Source: Candidatus Brevefilum sp. (GTDB lineage: Bacteria; Chloroflexota; Anaerolineae; Anaerolineales; Anaerolineaceae). From it: a stretch of DNA of 64,000 bases. Where the stretch lies: contig JARGGB010000001.1 of NCBI GenBank assembly GCA_029210815.1, positions 1 to 64,000 on the forward strand, given 5' to 3'. Made by a program: the position numbers and the translations under genes. The notes beneath the pieces are model-generated. The model saw nothing but the letters and a program-made list of their open reading frames with translations, was not told where the DNA came from and made no database searches. Positions 51,564-61,196 of the stretch are shown piece by piece. Numbering within the stretch: the stretch's first letter is position 1; each line of letters opens with the position of its first letter.

Positions 51564-52363
51564 AAAACACGCTAACGGGGATTTTGACAGATATCTTTGT
51601 CTTTCTTGTAGGTCTTTCGAGTCTTCTGGCACCCTTTATCCTTCCTCAGTCTCGGAATTCAGAAATACAATCTTCGGCTTTTCCAATTGTGGTCAGCCTG
51701 ATCATCATTTTGTGCCTGGCAATCGTTTTTATTGAAACACAATCATCTGTACTGGATAATAAAATGATTGCCTTTTTAGGCGTCCTAATTTCAATCAACG
51801 CTGGTTTGCGATTTCTTGAGAATGCAATACCTGGTCCTGCAGGTTTCAGCCCGACTTTTTTCCTGATAATATTGGTGGGTTACTTCTTTGGAAGTCGAAT
51901 CGGTTTCCTGATGGGCGCAATGACCATGTTCGTGTCAGGTTTGATTACCGGCGGCATCGGACCCTGGCTGCCAGGACAGATGATCACAGCAGGCTGGGTG
52001 GGTCAAACTGCATCCATTGCATCTTTTATAAGTAAGAAGCTTCACTTCAAAGAAAAGTTTGGTGAAGTTTTAGTATTGACCTTTTTTAGCGCGTTTTGGG
52101 GAATGCTTTATGGACTGATTATGAACCTCTGGTTCTGGCCTTTCCTTGCCGGCGGCGCAGGATCATCATGGAGCCAGGATGCCAGCCTGCTGGAAAACCT
52201 GGGCAAATACGGTGCATATTATTTGGCGACTTCTGTCATTTGGGATATCACCCGCTCTATTGGCAATATCCTTATCATGCTGACGATGGCACGCCCATTC
52301 TTAAAAGTGTTTCAACGCTTTTATCTGCGTTTTTCATTTCACTTCGAAGGGTCAGAATCATGA
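51560..52363 (+). CDS. ECF transporter S component, probable cobalamin/corrinoid specificity
   Basis: 267 residues with about six membrane helices (FFLIILVGYFFGSRIGFLMG, TGGIGPWLPGQMITAGWVG typical of ECF S components). The ATG overlaps the stop of the surface protein (ATGA). Riboswitch and neighbour argue for B12 or a corrinoid; no other specificity evidence. Confidence 0.85.
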   Translation: MKNTLTGILTDIFVFLVGLSSLLAPFILPQSRNSEIQSSAFPIVVSLIIILCLAIVFIETQSSVLDNKMIAFLGVLISINAGLRFLENAIPGPAGFSPTFFLIILVGYFFGSRIGFLMGAMTMFVSGLITGGIGPWLPGQMITAGWVGQTASIASFISKKLHFKEKFGEVLVLTFFSAFWGMLYGLIMNLWFWPFLAGGAGSSWSQDASLLENLGKYGAYYLATSVIWDITRSIGNILIMLTMARPFLKVFQRFYLRFSFHFEGSES

Positions 52364-53376
52364 AAAATGCTTATATTTGGGTTTTGTGGCTCGTTAATGC
52401 AATCATCTTTGTACTGTCGACAAGAAATCCAATTTACCTTTTCCTTGTTTTAATTTCCCTGTTTATCCTTGGGAACCGAAAAACAAAACCGCAGCATAGA
52501 AAAGCTTGGTTCATCCTTAATCTTCGCTTTCTTATCTCAATGATTTTGATCTCATCACTTGTTAACGGCTTATTTACGCACCTTGGTCAAACCAAATTAT
52601 TCCACTTCCCATCAAATTGGCTTTTGATTGGTGGAGATATCACCCTTGAATCTCTCATCTATGGTGCCGTTAACGGCTTGATCATTGGTTCGCTTTATCT
52701 CAGTTTCAACATTTTCAACTTAGCCTTGAGCGTGAAACAGCTGAGTCGGTTGATACCACGTGCCTTCCATCCAATTGGGATGACTGCAACATTGGCATTG
52801 ACCTTTTTTCCTTCTATTCAACAAAGAGCCAGGGAAATCAAGGAAGCACAAATGATCCGTGGAAATCCAATGAAAAAGATATCTGATTGGCTGCCAATTC
52901 TTTTGCCTTTGATCGTAACCAGCCTTGAAGATGCTATAATCCTTTCAGAATCGATGACATCGAGAGGTTTTCACGCTGTTTCCAACCGAAATCAAGAAAA
53001 TTTTTCAATTATCAGCCTGGTTATTGGCACTTTTTTAATTTTTTCTGGATGGATATTGAATTTATTTGATTATCCACAAGTCATCAGCATTTTTCTATAT
53101 GTGGTTGGTGGAAGCCTCATCATCTTCATCCTGTTAAAAAAAGGCTGTGAATTCAGAGTCACACATTATCACCGGGTTTCATGGCAGAAGAAAGATATCA
53201 TTTTCTGCGCCATTTTTCTAATTGCAATTATTACTCAAATCATTTTTGCTGCGCTCTATGAGAATAATTTTTCCTTTACACCCTATCCACAATTATCCAT
53301 GCCATCGCTCAATATTGGAGGCTTCCTGCTGAGTGTTGTTCCCCTTATCCCAATACTGGCGTCCAACCATGATTAA
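52360..53376 (+). CDS. ECF transporter transmembrane protein EcfT
   Basis: 338 residues from ATG 52360; an upstream open frame from 52096 is not used. Seven or so helices with the EcfT region LALTFFPSIQQRAREIKEAQ and TSLEDAIILSESMTSRGFHA. ATGA overlap with the S component before it and eight-base overlap with the ATPase gene after it. Confidence 0.9.
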   Translation: MKNAYIWVLWLVNAIIFVLSTRNPIYLFLVLISLFILGNRKTKPQHRKAWFILNLRFLISMILISSLVNGLFTHLGQTKLFHFPSNWLLIGGDITLESLIYGAVNGLIIGSLYLSFNIFNLALSVKQLSRLIPRAFHPIGMTATLALTFFPSIQQRAREIKEAQMIRGNPMKKISDWLPILLPLIVTSLEDAIILSESMTSRGFHAVSNRNQENFSIISLVIGTFLIFSGWILNLFDYPQVISIFLYVVGGSLIIFILLKKGCEFRVTHYHRVSWQKKDIIFCAIFLIAIITQIIFAALYENNFSFTPYPQLSMPSLNIGGFLLSVVPLIPILASNHD

Positions 53377-54958
53377 CATTGAAGCCTTATCCTTTAAATA
53401 TCCGAATATCTCGCAATACGCTCTCGAAAATGTTGATTGTCAAATCGAACCAGGCACACTGACCCTGATTATCGGCCCATCTGGGAGCGGCAAATCTACT
53501 TTCTTACGCTGCATCAACGGTCTTGTACCGCATTTTTCAGGGGGTACAATATCCGGAAAAATTGATGTTTTTGGGTCTGACCCAATCACAGATGGGCCTG
53601 AAACGCTTGCTGCAAATGTTGGATTTGTGTTTCAAGAGCCCGAAGCGCAATTCGTTTTTGATATCGTTGAAGATGAAATTGCCTTCTCTCTGGAAAACAT
53701 GGGGGTTCCAAGGACAGAAATGCACGCTCGTGTTGATGACATTATTGAACGCCTGGAATTATCCTCAATTCGCCATCGATCAATCCATGAAATTTCTGGA
53801 GGAGAAAAACAAAAGGTGGCGATTGCCAGTGTGCTTGTGACAAATCCAAAGGTATTGCTTTTGGATGAACCCACATCGCAGCTTGACCCCATTTCCGCTA
53901 ATCAAATTTTAAAATTATGCGTTCACTTAAAAAACAATTCTGACCTGACCATCATGATCTCAGAGCACAGGCTCGAAAGACTGCTCCCCTATACAGACAA
54001 GGTTATAGAAATAAATGATGAGCACAAACTGTTCATTGGCAGCCCGGAACAAATAATCCCACATTTACAAAATGTGCCGCCAGTTGTGGCAATCGGGAAA
54101 AAATTAGGACTGAATCCACTGCCCTTAACAGTTGAGGGTTTTCCAGATAATGTAATCAATAACAAAAAACCTGGTGCCAAGTTGGTTCTACCGGTTTTGC
54201 AAGAAACAAATTCTGAACCAATTTTAGAAATAAAGCACCTGTCTGCACAAATTAATCAGAAGGCAATCCTTGATGATATATCTTTTAACTTGAAGCAATC
54301 AGAAATCCTTGTTCTTCTTGGGAAAAACGGCTCTGGAAAGACAAGTTTGTTAAGATCGATTTTGGGATTAATGGTTTCCATGGGCGAGAAATATTTTAAG
54401 GGTCAAAATTTTACAGATTTGCCCATCACCAGGATATTAGACCAAATAGGTTACTTACCACAAAACCCAAGTGATTTGCTTTTTGCTGAAACCATCCTCG
54501 ACGAATTAAAAATCACCCTTAAGAACCATGGGCTTGAAAAGACGGATCAAGATTTAATCGATTTTCTTCAACAATTCAATCTTGCGGAAAAATCGCACCA
54601 ATACCCGCGGGATCTATCCGTTGGCGAGAGGCAGCGCATTGCCTTGGCAGCTATCACAGTTCATGACCCTGACATCATTTTTTTGGACGAACCAACCCGC
54701 GGCTTGGATTATGCTGCAAAAGATTTACTTTCTATGCTTTTCAAAGATTGGCGAGATTCTGGAAAGGGGATCTTGCTGATCACACACGATGTCGAATTTG
54801 CCGCAGATTTGGCTGATCGGGTCACCATACTTGAAGGGGGAAAAATTATCTTCACTGGCTCACCCTCCGCCGCCTTTTCACAGTTTCCTGCTTTCCAAAC
54901 ACAAACTGCCAGGTTATTCAATGCGTTTGGGTGGATCCTGCCTGAACAAGTTTCTTAG
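53369..54958 (+). CDS. ECF transporter ATPase, two fused ATP-binding domains
   Basis: 529 residues from ATG 53369. First domain: GPSGSGKST, ISGGEKQKV, LLLDEPTSQLD. Second: GKNGSGKTS, LSVGERQRI, IFLDEPTRGLD. It energises the S component and EcfT encoded just upstream, ending the cobalamin-riboswitch operon. Confidence 0.95.
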   Translation: MINIEALSFKYPNISQYALENVDCQIEPGTLTLIIGPSGSGKSTFLRCINGLVPHFSGGTISGKIDVFGSDPITDGPETLAANVGFVFQEPEAQFVFDIVEDEIAFSLENMGVPRTEMHARVDDIIERLELSSIRHRSIHEISGGEKQKVAIASVLVTNPKVLLLDEPTSQLDPISANQILKLCVHLKNNSDLTIMISEHRLERLLPYTDKVIEINDEHKLFIGSPEQIIPHLQNVPPVVAIGKKLGLNPLPLTVEGFPDNVINNKKPGAKLVLPVLQETNSEPILEIKHLSAQINQKAILDDISFNLKQSEILVLLGKNGSGKTSLLRSILGLMVSMGEKYFKGQNFTDLPITRILDQIGYLPQNPSDLLFAETILDELKITLKNHGLEKTDQDLIDFLQQFNLAEKSHQYPRDLSVGERQRIALAAITVHDPDIIFLDEPTRGLDYAAKDLLSMLFKDWRDSGKGILLITHDVEFAADLADRVTILEGGKIIFTGSPSAAFSQFPAFQTQTARLFNAFGWILPEQVS

Positions 54959-55233
54959 ACATGTAAATTCACTGCGTCAAAATAAACCTTCACATAAATC
55001 AAATTTGAATATTATTGTGAAATTTTTTACGAGTTAATTTATTGATATTACTCACCTCTTAAAATTACATCTTTCACTGTTGAAGAAAAAGAACCAATAG
55101 TATAAATAACTTGCGGATTTTTTAGTGTTTTTGATTATCTAATAATTTAATGTCAAATTACTTACGCTTTTCGTTAAAACTGTGATATAAATTTTCAAAA
55201 CAATCTTTTTTAGTCGAAATTAGGAGAGATCTC
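54959..55233 (+). other. AT-rich intergenic region
   Basis: 275 bases without a gene. No strong hairpin terminator is visible after the ATPase gene. A weak sigma-70 -10-like TATAAA (around 55185) could serve the AOR operon. GGAGAG lies seven bases before the AOR ATG. Confidence 0.5.
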
Positions 55234-57120
55234 ATGCACGGATACAGTGGAAAAATTCTGCACATAGACCTGGATGAACGAAAACACTGGTCAGAAGAGA
55301 AACCTGAAGAGTGGTACAAAATTTACATCGGTGGTGTTTGCATGGCAACTCGCCTCTGCTGGGAAAACATCAAAGTAGGCTGCGATCCCTACGACCCCGG
55401 AAATCCAGTGTGCATTGCCAACGGCATCTTTTCAGGCACACCTGTACCCGTTGGCGGTAAATATGGCCTGGCATCAAAATCACCATTAACCGGTGTCATC
55501 GGTGATAGTCTTTCAGGCAGCTGGTTTTCTGTTGCCTTGAAACGGGCACAATGGGACGGCGTTGTTATCCACGGTGCAAGTAAAGAGTGGATTTACTTAT
55601 TCATCGATGATGATCGTGTGGAGTTTCTACCAGCTGACAAACTCCTGGGTTTGGGCACTTATGAAACAGAAGAAAAAATCCGCGAAATTTTTGGTGATGA
55701 CCAGGTTCGCTCTGCCACAATTGGCCCAGCTGGTGAAAATATGGTCAGGTACGCAAATGTAACAAATGATGGACGACAGGCTGGCCGCACTGGTCATGGA
55801 TCGGTTTGGGCGAGCAAAAAACTCAAAGCTGTTGCAATACGTGGAACTTATGGTGTAACAGTTCACGATCCGGAGACTTTATTACAAATGTCTTTTGATA
55901 TCACTGAACAAGCCCAGGGTCCACATACAGCAAAATACAGGATCTATGGCACATCGACCAACATGCTCAATGCAAGTAAAGAAGGATTTTTACCTACTCA
56001 CAACTTTCAAGAAGGTGTTTTTGATTTTGTCGAACTGGTCAGCGGGGAATACCTTGACGAGCATCACAAGGTCAAAGTGATTGCCTGTGCACAATGCCCT
56101 ATTGCCTGCGAACAGATGTCCATGGTTAAAAAAGGGCCGTTCGCCGGATCAATGACTGGAATTGAATATGAGTGTCTGCAAGCTGTCAGTTCAAATTGTG
56201 GTATTGGAGACATGACTGCCGCAATCAAAATGGTGGATATCTCAGATAGCAGTGGCATGGACACGATGAGCATGGGGGTTTCAATTTCTTATGCCATGGA
56301 GTGCTTTGAAAAAGGAGTCTTGAAAAAAGAAGACTTCAAATGTAAAAAATATCCGGAAGGGTTTGAGCCGAATTTCGGTAATGGAGAAGCTGGTGTTGCA
56401 CTGGCGGAAATGATTCGCGACAAAGAAGGTATCGGAAAACTCCTTTCTGAAGGTACTCGAATAGCAGCAAAAACGATTGATGAAGAAAGAAATTCAGAAA
56501 GCTGGAAATGGGCAATGAATATCAAAGGGCTTGAGTGCCCCGGTTATGACGCCCGATCATTAAAAACTTTTGCAATGGGCTTAGCTGTAGGTACACGCGG
56601 CGGTTGCCATAATCGTTCTGCTGCATATGACCCGGATATCAAAGGCCAAACCAACCGCTTTACTGTGGATGATACACGTGGCGTAGTTGCTGCAAGTTCT
56701 GAAGAGTATGCTGCTGTTTATGATACTTTACCCATGTGCAAATTCATTCGTCGCTGTTTCACAGGTAAAGCAGATCGTGCGGGTGCCTGGCCAGCGATCG
56801 CAAAACTGATCAATGCCACAACTGGATGGAATTTTGATTACGATGATGTTGACTTAATTGGTGTAAGAGCTCATACAATAAAGAAGGCTTTTAATATCAG
56901 AGAAGGGTGGAAATCTGAAGATGATGACATTCCTTACCGATGGAAACATGATCCTATGACAAAAGGACCTGGTGCAGGGCATGTCGTCACAGATGAAGAA
57001 TTAAACTACATGAAACAGCTTTATTACAAAGCAAAGGGATGGACTGAAGAAGGCCTGATCCCCAAGCAATTACTCATTGACCTCGGTATGGACGATGTCG
57101 CAGAAGAAATCGGTGTATAA
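55234..57120 (+). CDS. Aldehyde ferredoxin oxidoreductase family (tungstopterin) catalytic subunit
   Basis: 628 residues. N-terminal YSGKILHIDLDERK and PVGGKYGLASKSPLTG bind the pterin; the [4Fe-4S] ligands are C285, C288, C292 (CAQCPIACE) and probably C502 (TLPMCKF), spaced as in AOR. Such enzymes oxidise aldehydes or reduce acids with ferredoxin; BamB of class II benzoyl-CoA reductase is in the same family. The genes that follow (polyferredoxin, HdrA, HdrC, MvhD, flavin module) suggest a larger electron-bifurcating complex. GGAGAG precedes the start. Confidence 0.93.
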   Translation: MHGYSGKILHIDLDERKHWSEEKPEEWYKIYIGGVCMATRLCWENIKVGCDPYDPGNPVCIANGIFSGTPVPVGGKYGLASKSPLTGVIGDSLSGSWFSVALKRAQWDGVVIHGASKEWIYLFIDDDRVEFLPADKLLGLGTYETEEKIREIFGDDQVRSATIGPAGENMVRYANVTNDGRQAGRTGHGSVWASKKLKAVAIRGTYGVTVHDPETLLQMSFDITEQAQGPHTAKYRIYGTSTNMLNASKEGFLPTHNFQEGVFDFVELVSGEYLDEHHKVKVIACAQCPIACEQMSMVKKGPFAGSMTGIEYECLQAVSSNCGIGDMTAAIKMVDISDSSGMDTMSMGVSISYAMECFEKGVLKKEDFKCKKYPEGFEPNFGNGEAGVALAEMIRDKEGIGKLLSEGTRIAAKTIDEERNSESWKWAMNIKGLECPGYDARSLKTFAMGLAVGTRGGCHNRSAAYDPDIKGQTNRFTVDDTRGVVAASSEEYAAVYDTLPMCKFIRRCFTGKADRAGAWPAIAKLINATTGWNFDYDDVDLIGVRAHTIKKAFNIREGWKSEDDDIPYRWKHDPMTKGPGAGHVVTDEELNYMKQLYYKAKGWTEEGLIPKQLLIDLGMDDVAEEIGV

Positions 57121-57131
57121 GGAGATAAATA

Positions 57132-57644
57132 ATGGTAGCTTCCACATCAAAGTATAAGTATATTGTTTGTGACCCGGAATTATGCATCGGGTGCCAATTA
57201 TGTGAATATATTTGTTCCTACACAAAGACAGGAGAATTCAATTCTTATCGCAGTCGTATTCGAACCATACGTGTTGATGAAGTCTTGATTACAGCTGTAT
57301 CCTGTCGAACTTGTGAAGATGCGCCTTGTGTTAGAGCATGCCCAAGAGATGGCCTCACACAAGATGTTGTAACGGGCATTATTCATATCGATCCACAAAA
57401 ATGTGATGGATGTGCCTGGTGCGTCGAAGCCTGTGATTTTGGCGCAATCTCCATCAACCATGAAACTAAATTAGCTGAAATCTGTGACCAGTGTGAAGAT
57501 GTTGAAGGCGGCCCTCAATGTGTATTAATCTGCCCTAAAGACGCACTTGAATATACAACTCCCGATCAACGATCTCAGCGAACACGGAAAAAATTGATCA
57601 AGAGCAGCCTTGAATTTCCGCAAATAGCCAGGGACCCTCGATGA
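57132..57644 (+). CDS. Four-cluster ferredoxin, AOR partner (BamC-like)
   Basis: 170 residues with four [4Fe-4S] Cys sets beginning C18, C21, C24, C28 (CIGCQLCEYIC), then CRTCEDAPCVRACP, CDGCAWCVEACD and CDQCEDVEGGPQCVLICP. This HycB/BamC-like polyferredoxin would wire the AOR subunit to HdrA. AAGGAG lies upstream and the stop overlaps the HdrA start by four bases. Confidence 0.9.
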   Translation: MVASTSKYKYIVCDPELCIGCQLCEYICSYTKTGEFNSYRSRIRTIRVDEVLITAVSCRTCEDAPCVRACPRDGLTQDVVTGIIHIDPQKCDGCAWCVEACDFGAISINHETKLAEICDQCEDVEGGPQCVLICPKDALEYTTPDQRSQRTRKKLIKSSLEFPQIARDPR

Positions 57645-60166
57645 GTCAACAACAACCTGAAAACAACAATGAAGAGCTTCGGGTGGGCGTTTACGTGTGC
57701 CACTGTGGTACCAACATTGCTGGGGTTATTGACCCAAAAGAAGTTGTTGAATTCGCCAAAGGCTTACCAGATGTTGTTCACGCAACAGACACATTATACG
57801 CATGTGCCGATTCTGGACAAAAGCAGATCAAAGAAGACATCAAAAAACACAAACTCAATCGGGTCATTGTTTCAGCATGTTCTGTTAGGATGCATGAAGC
57901 TACTTTCAGGGGGGCTGTTTCTGAAGCGGGAATAAATCCCTTCTTGATGGAAATGGCAAATATCCGTGAACAATGTACCTGGGCACATGGACATGACCGG
58001 GAAGGTGCACTTGAAAAGGCAAAAGATTTAACTGCCTCCGCAGTTGCAAAATCTCGATTTTTGACCTCGCTTGATATGATCGAAGTCCCGGTGACACAAA
58101 AAGCAATGGTCATCGGTGCAGGTGTGGCAGGTATCAGCGCTGCCCTCGACCTGGCAGACCAGGGTATTCAAACAATATTGGTTGAAAAGGAACCGACTAT
58201 CGGTGGGGTGATGGCGCAGCTTAATAAAACCTTCCCCACCATGGACTGTAGTATATGAATACTCGCACCTAAAATGGTTGACGCGGCGCGTCATCCCCGA
58301 ATTGATGTGCGAACCTTTACAGAGGTTGAAAAAGTTGAGGGCTTTGTCGGCAACTTCAAAGTCACACTTAGAGAAAAAGCTAAATATGTAATTGCAGATC
58401 GCTGCAATGGCTGCGGTGATTGTGCAAGAGTTTGTCCTATTGAAGTTCCAAATTATTTTGATATGAATTTGGCACCGCGCAAAGCGGCTTATGTCCCCAT
58501 GAGCCAATCGGTGCCCTTAGTATATAATATTGACCTGGATGCTTGCATTCATTGCTATAAATGTGTGGACGCCTGCGGTGCATTGGAAGCCATTGACTTC
58601 AGCCAGGAAGATAAACTGGTTGAAGAAGATATTGGCGCGATGATCGTTGCGACGGGATTCAGTCATTTCGATCCCAGTGTCATGGAGGAATACGGCTACA
58701 GCCGCTACCCCAATGTAATCACCTCCATGGAAATGGAACGCCTAAATAATTCAGCTGGACCCACAGCAGGCAACCTTATCCGACCAAGTGACAATAAGAA
58801 TCCCCAAAAATTAGCATTTATCAATTGTGTGGGGTCACGAGATAAACGCTATAACCCTTCCTGTTCGAATTTCTGCTGTATGTATTCGATTAAGAATGCC
58901 ATACTGCTTAAACAAATGAACCCCAATGTCGATATCACCATTTACTACATTGATATCCGAACGCCTTCGAAGGGCTACGAGGAATTCTATGATCGTGCCC
59001 GCGAGATGGGGATACATTTCTCACAGGGTCGACCAAGTTTGATTACTGAAGACCCTGAAACCCACAATTTATTTGTCCATTCTGAAGATGTCACCCTCGG
59101 AAAGGTCATGGAAAAAGAATATGATATGGTCATGCTCAACCAGGCGGCTGTTCCCCAGCCCGACCAAAATCATATGAGTTCCGTTTTAAATGTTGCTCAA
59201 AGTCCAGGGGGTTGGTTTATGGAATATCATCCTAAGCTAAGGCCTATTGACAGCCCAACAGATGGCGTATTCTTTGCCGGTGCATGCCAGGGTCCTAAAG
59301 ATATTCCAAGCAGCGTTGCACAGGGTTCGGCTGCATCATCCCGAGCATCGCGAATTTTGCAGTCTGATCACTGGGAAATTGAACCAACCGTTGCCGTTGT
59401 TTTCCCTGAAAGATGCTCAGCAACAACCAGGGGACGCGCTTGCGGCATCTGTGCTAAAGCCTGTCCCTACGGTGCAATTAATATCTTCAGCCCAGAAATA
59501 CCTGCTGAAGTCGTCACTGCAAAATGCCATGGCTGTGGTGCTTGTGTTGCTGAATGTCCTGAGGATGCTATTACCCAACTTCACTTCACGGACGCACAAA
59601 TTTTAGCACAAATGCGCGCGGTTCTCGCTGACAAACCTGAAGAGAAAATCCTTGCCTTCCGCTGCCACTGGTGCTCGTATGGCGGCGCTGACCTGGCAGG
59701 TACCAGCCACTTTGAATATACAGCTAATGAACGCGGTTTACGCGTGATGTGCTCTGCAAGAATGGATACCGATTTTATTTATGAAGCATACCGATTGGGC
59801 GCAGGTGCTGTTCTTTATTCTGGCTGCCATCCGCAAGACTGTCATTACATCACAGGTCAATTGATTGGCGCCAAACGTGCCAGCCGACTTGAAAAGATCT
59901 TTGAACGGATGAAGATGACCGATGGCAGATTCCGTGTCGAATGGATCAGCGCTGCAGAAGGTGACAAATACGCCCGGGTTCTGAACGAAATGCAAGCGGT
60001 TCTTGACGATATCCCAATGGATGATCTGAAAGCTGAAATCGAACAATTAAAACCAGAGATGAGCAAACGCTTAAAGAAATTCCCGGGTGTACCGGGGGTT
60101 CAGGAAGCCATGGATTATTCCGATATCCTTGTTGATGCTATTACTAAGCAAAAGGAGGCTGCATGA
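57641..60166 (+). CDS. hdrA: Heterodisulfide reductase HdrA, selenoprotein, fused to MvhD-type domain
   Basis: 841 residues read through an in-frame TGA at 58256-58258 (residue 206), interpreted as selenocysteine. Before it: FAD motif GAGVAGISAALDLADQG and MDCSI; after it: ILAPKMVDAARHPRI, the normal HdrA continuation, so TGA replaces a Cys in a CxxC. Two [4Fe-4S] sites follow (C255, 258, 261, 265 and C302, 305, 308, 312), then a further pair (CGICAKACP, CHGCGACVAECP) and a C-terminal MvhD/FrhD-like domain (FRCHWCSYGGADLAG, CHPQDCHY). HdrA is the flavin electron-bifurcating subunit. The apparent stop is not a frameshift: both halves are in one frame. Confidence 0.9.
58259..58300 (+). promoter_or_regulatory. 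Bacterial SECIS hairpin for selenocysteine insertion
   Basis: GACGC (58280-58284) pairs with GCGTC (58288-58292) around loop GGC; the outer GG (58276-58277) pairs with CC (58295-58296) across a T:T mismatch. The loop G is 27 bases after the UGA, within the range known for bacterial SECIS elements with a G at the loop start. Confidence 0.75.
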
Positions 60167-60756
60167 ACCACGAGCCTATTGGATCATTGTTCGTCGATGA
60201 GGTCAAAGCAATCCCTGGCGGCGAGTTTGTTGAAATGTGCTATTCCTGCGGAACTTGTGTGAGCAAATGCATGATCCAGCAGAAAGGTGAACCGGAATTT
60301 AACCCGCGAAGGCTGCTTCGAATGGTTATGATGGAGATGAAAGACGAATCCTTCGACAGCAAAACAACATGGCTGTGTTCAGCCTGTGATTTGTGCTACC
60401 CAGCCTGTCCTCAGAAAATTCACATTTCTGGTGTCATTCATGCTGTTAAATCATTAGCAGTTAAGAATGATAAGAAAACAATCCAAAATACTGCCGTTGT
60501 TGACCAACAGACATGTGTCGCATGCGGGCTTTGTGTAGAAGCATGTCCCTACGAGGCAATTAAAATCATTGAAACCAAAGTGCCCTACCGGGGCATAATA
60601 AATGTTGCCAGTGTGGACTCAGGGCTTTGCATGGCTTGTGGGACATGTTCCGCGGTTTGCCGCTCAACATCCATCGGGGTGCCGGAAGAATTTACAGATG
60701 AATCAGTTGTGGAAGGGCTTTGGACCTGGCTGCAGTCACAGGGAGTAGAAGACTAA
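60163..60756 (+). CDS. HdrC-like iron-sulfur protein with extra ferredoxin domain
   Basis: 197 residues. CYSCGTCVSKC and CSACDLCYPACP are the two HdrC clusters, followed by CVACGLCVEACP and CMACGTCSAVC, an added ferredoxin. In Hdr complexes HdrC passes electrons from HdrA to HdrB, but no HdrB is in the window, so here it may pass them toward the AOR or the flavin module. Overlaps the neighbours at both ends. Confidence 0.88.
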   Translation: MNHEPIGSLFVDEVKAIPGGEFVEMCYSCGTCVSKCMIQQKGEPEFNPRRLLRMVMMEMKDESFDSKTTWLCSACDLCYPACPQKIHISGVIHAVKSLAVKNDKKTIQNTAVVDQQTCVACGLCVEACPYEAIKIIETKVPYRGIINVASVDSGLCMACGTCSAVCRSTSIGVPEEFTDESVVEGLWTWLQSQGVED

Positions 60757-61196
60757 TGGAAACCAGACCTAAAATTGCGCTATTCCAATGCAAATGGTGT
60801 TTATACTCACAACCTGATCAAAACTGGGTGGATAATGATCTTCCTTCATCAATGTACCTTGTTAAACTTCCCTGTACTGGACGAATCAATCCTCTATACA
60901 TATTGAACGCTGCCCAGGGTGGCGCTGATGGCATTGTGATCAGCGGCTGCCTGCCTGAAAAATGCCATTATAAAGAAGGCAATCTGAGCGCATTGCGACA
61001 ACATGAAGAATTCTTAAATTTCCTTGATTACATTGGTTATGAGCGTTCCCGGGTTCGCTTTGTCTGGCTGGACTTGCAAGATCGCGGTCGCATTCAAAAA
61101 GAACTTGCTGACTTTGAAGCGGAAATAGCCAAACTTGGTAAAGCAAAGGTCTTGGCCACAAGGACCAACGTCTCCCCTGGAGGACAATATGCCTGA
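60756..61196 (+). CDS. MvhD/FlxD-type electron-transfer protein
   Basis: 146 residues from ATG 60756 (TAATG overlap with HdrC). FQCKWCLYSQPDQN at the start and ISGCLPEKCHYKEGN are the FrhD/MvhD pattern with its [2Fe-2S]-type Cys. It is a second MvhD in the operon, besides the one fused to HdrA. It normally docks the electron-donating module to HdrA. Confidence 0.88.
   Translation: METRPKIALFQCKWCLYSQPDQNWVDNDLPSSMYLVKLPCTGRINPLYILNAAQGGADGIVISGCLPEKCHYKEGNLSALRQHEEFLNFLDYIGYERSRVRFVWLDLQDRGRIQKELADFEAEIAKLGKAKVLATRTNVSPGGQYA

Noticed and set aside
52096-52359. Longer EcfT reading frame overlapping the S component
   Set aside because: The extension is in the shadow frame of the upstream gene; ATG 52360 makes the usual ATGA overlap and a normal EcfT N-terminus.
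58256-58274. HdrA split into two genes or a pseudogene by a stop codon
   Set aside because: Both sides are in the same frame, family pattern continues across it and a SECIS-like hairpin follows, so selenocysteine is the better reading.
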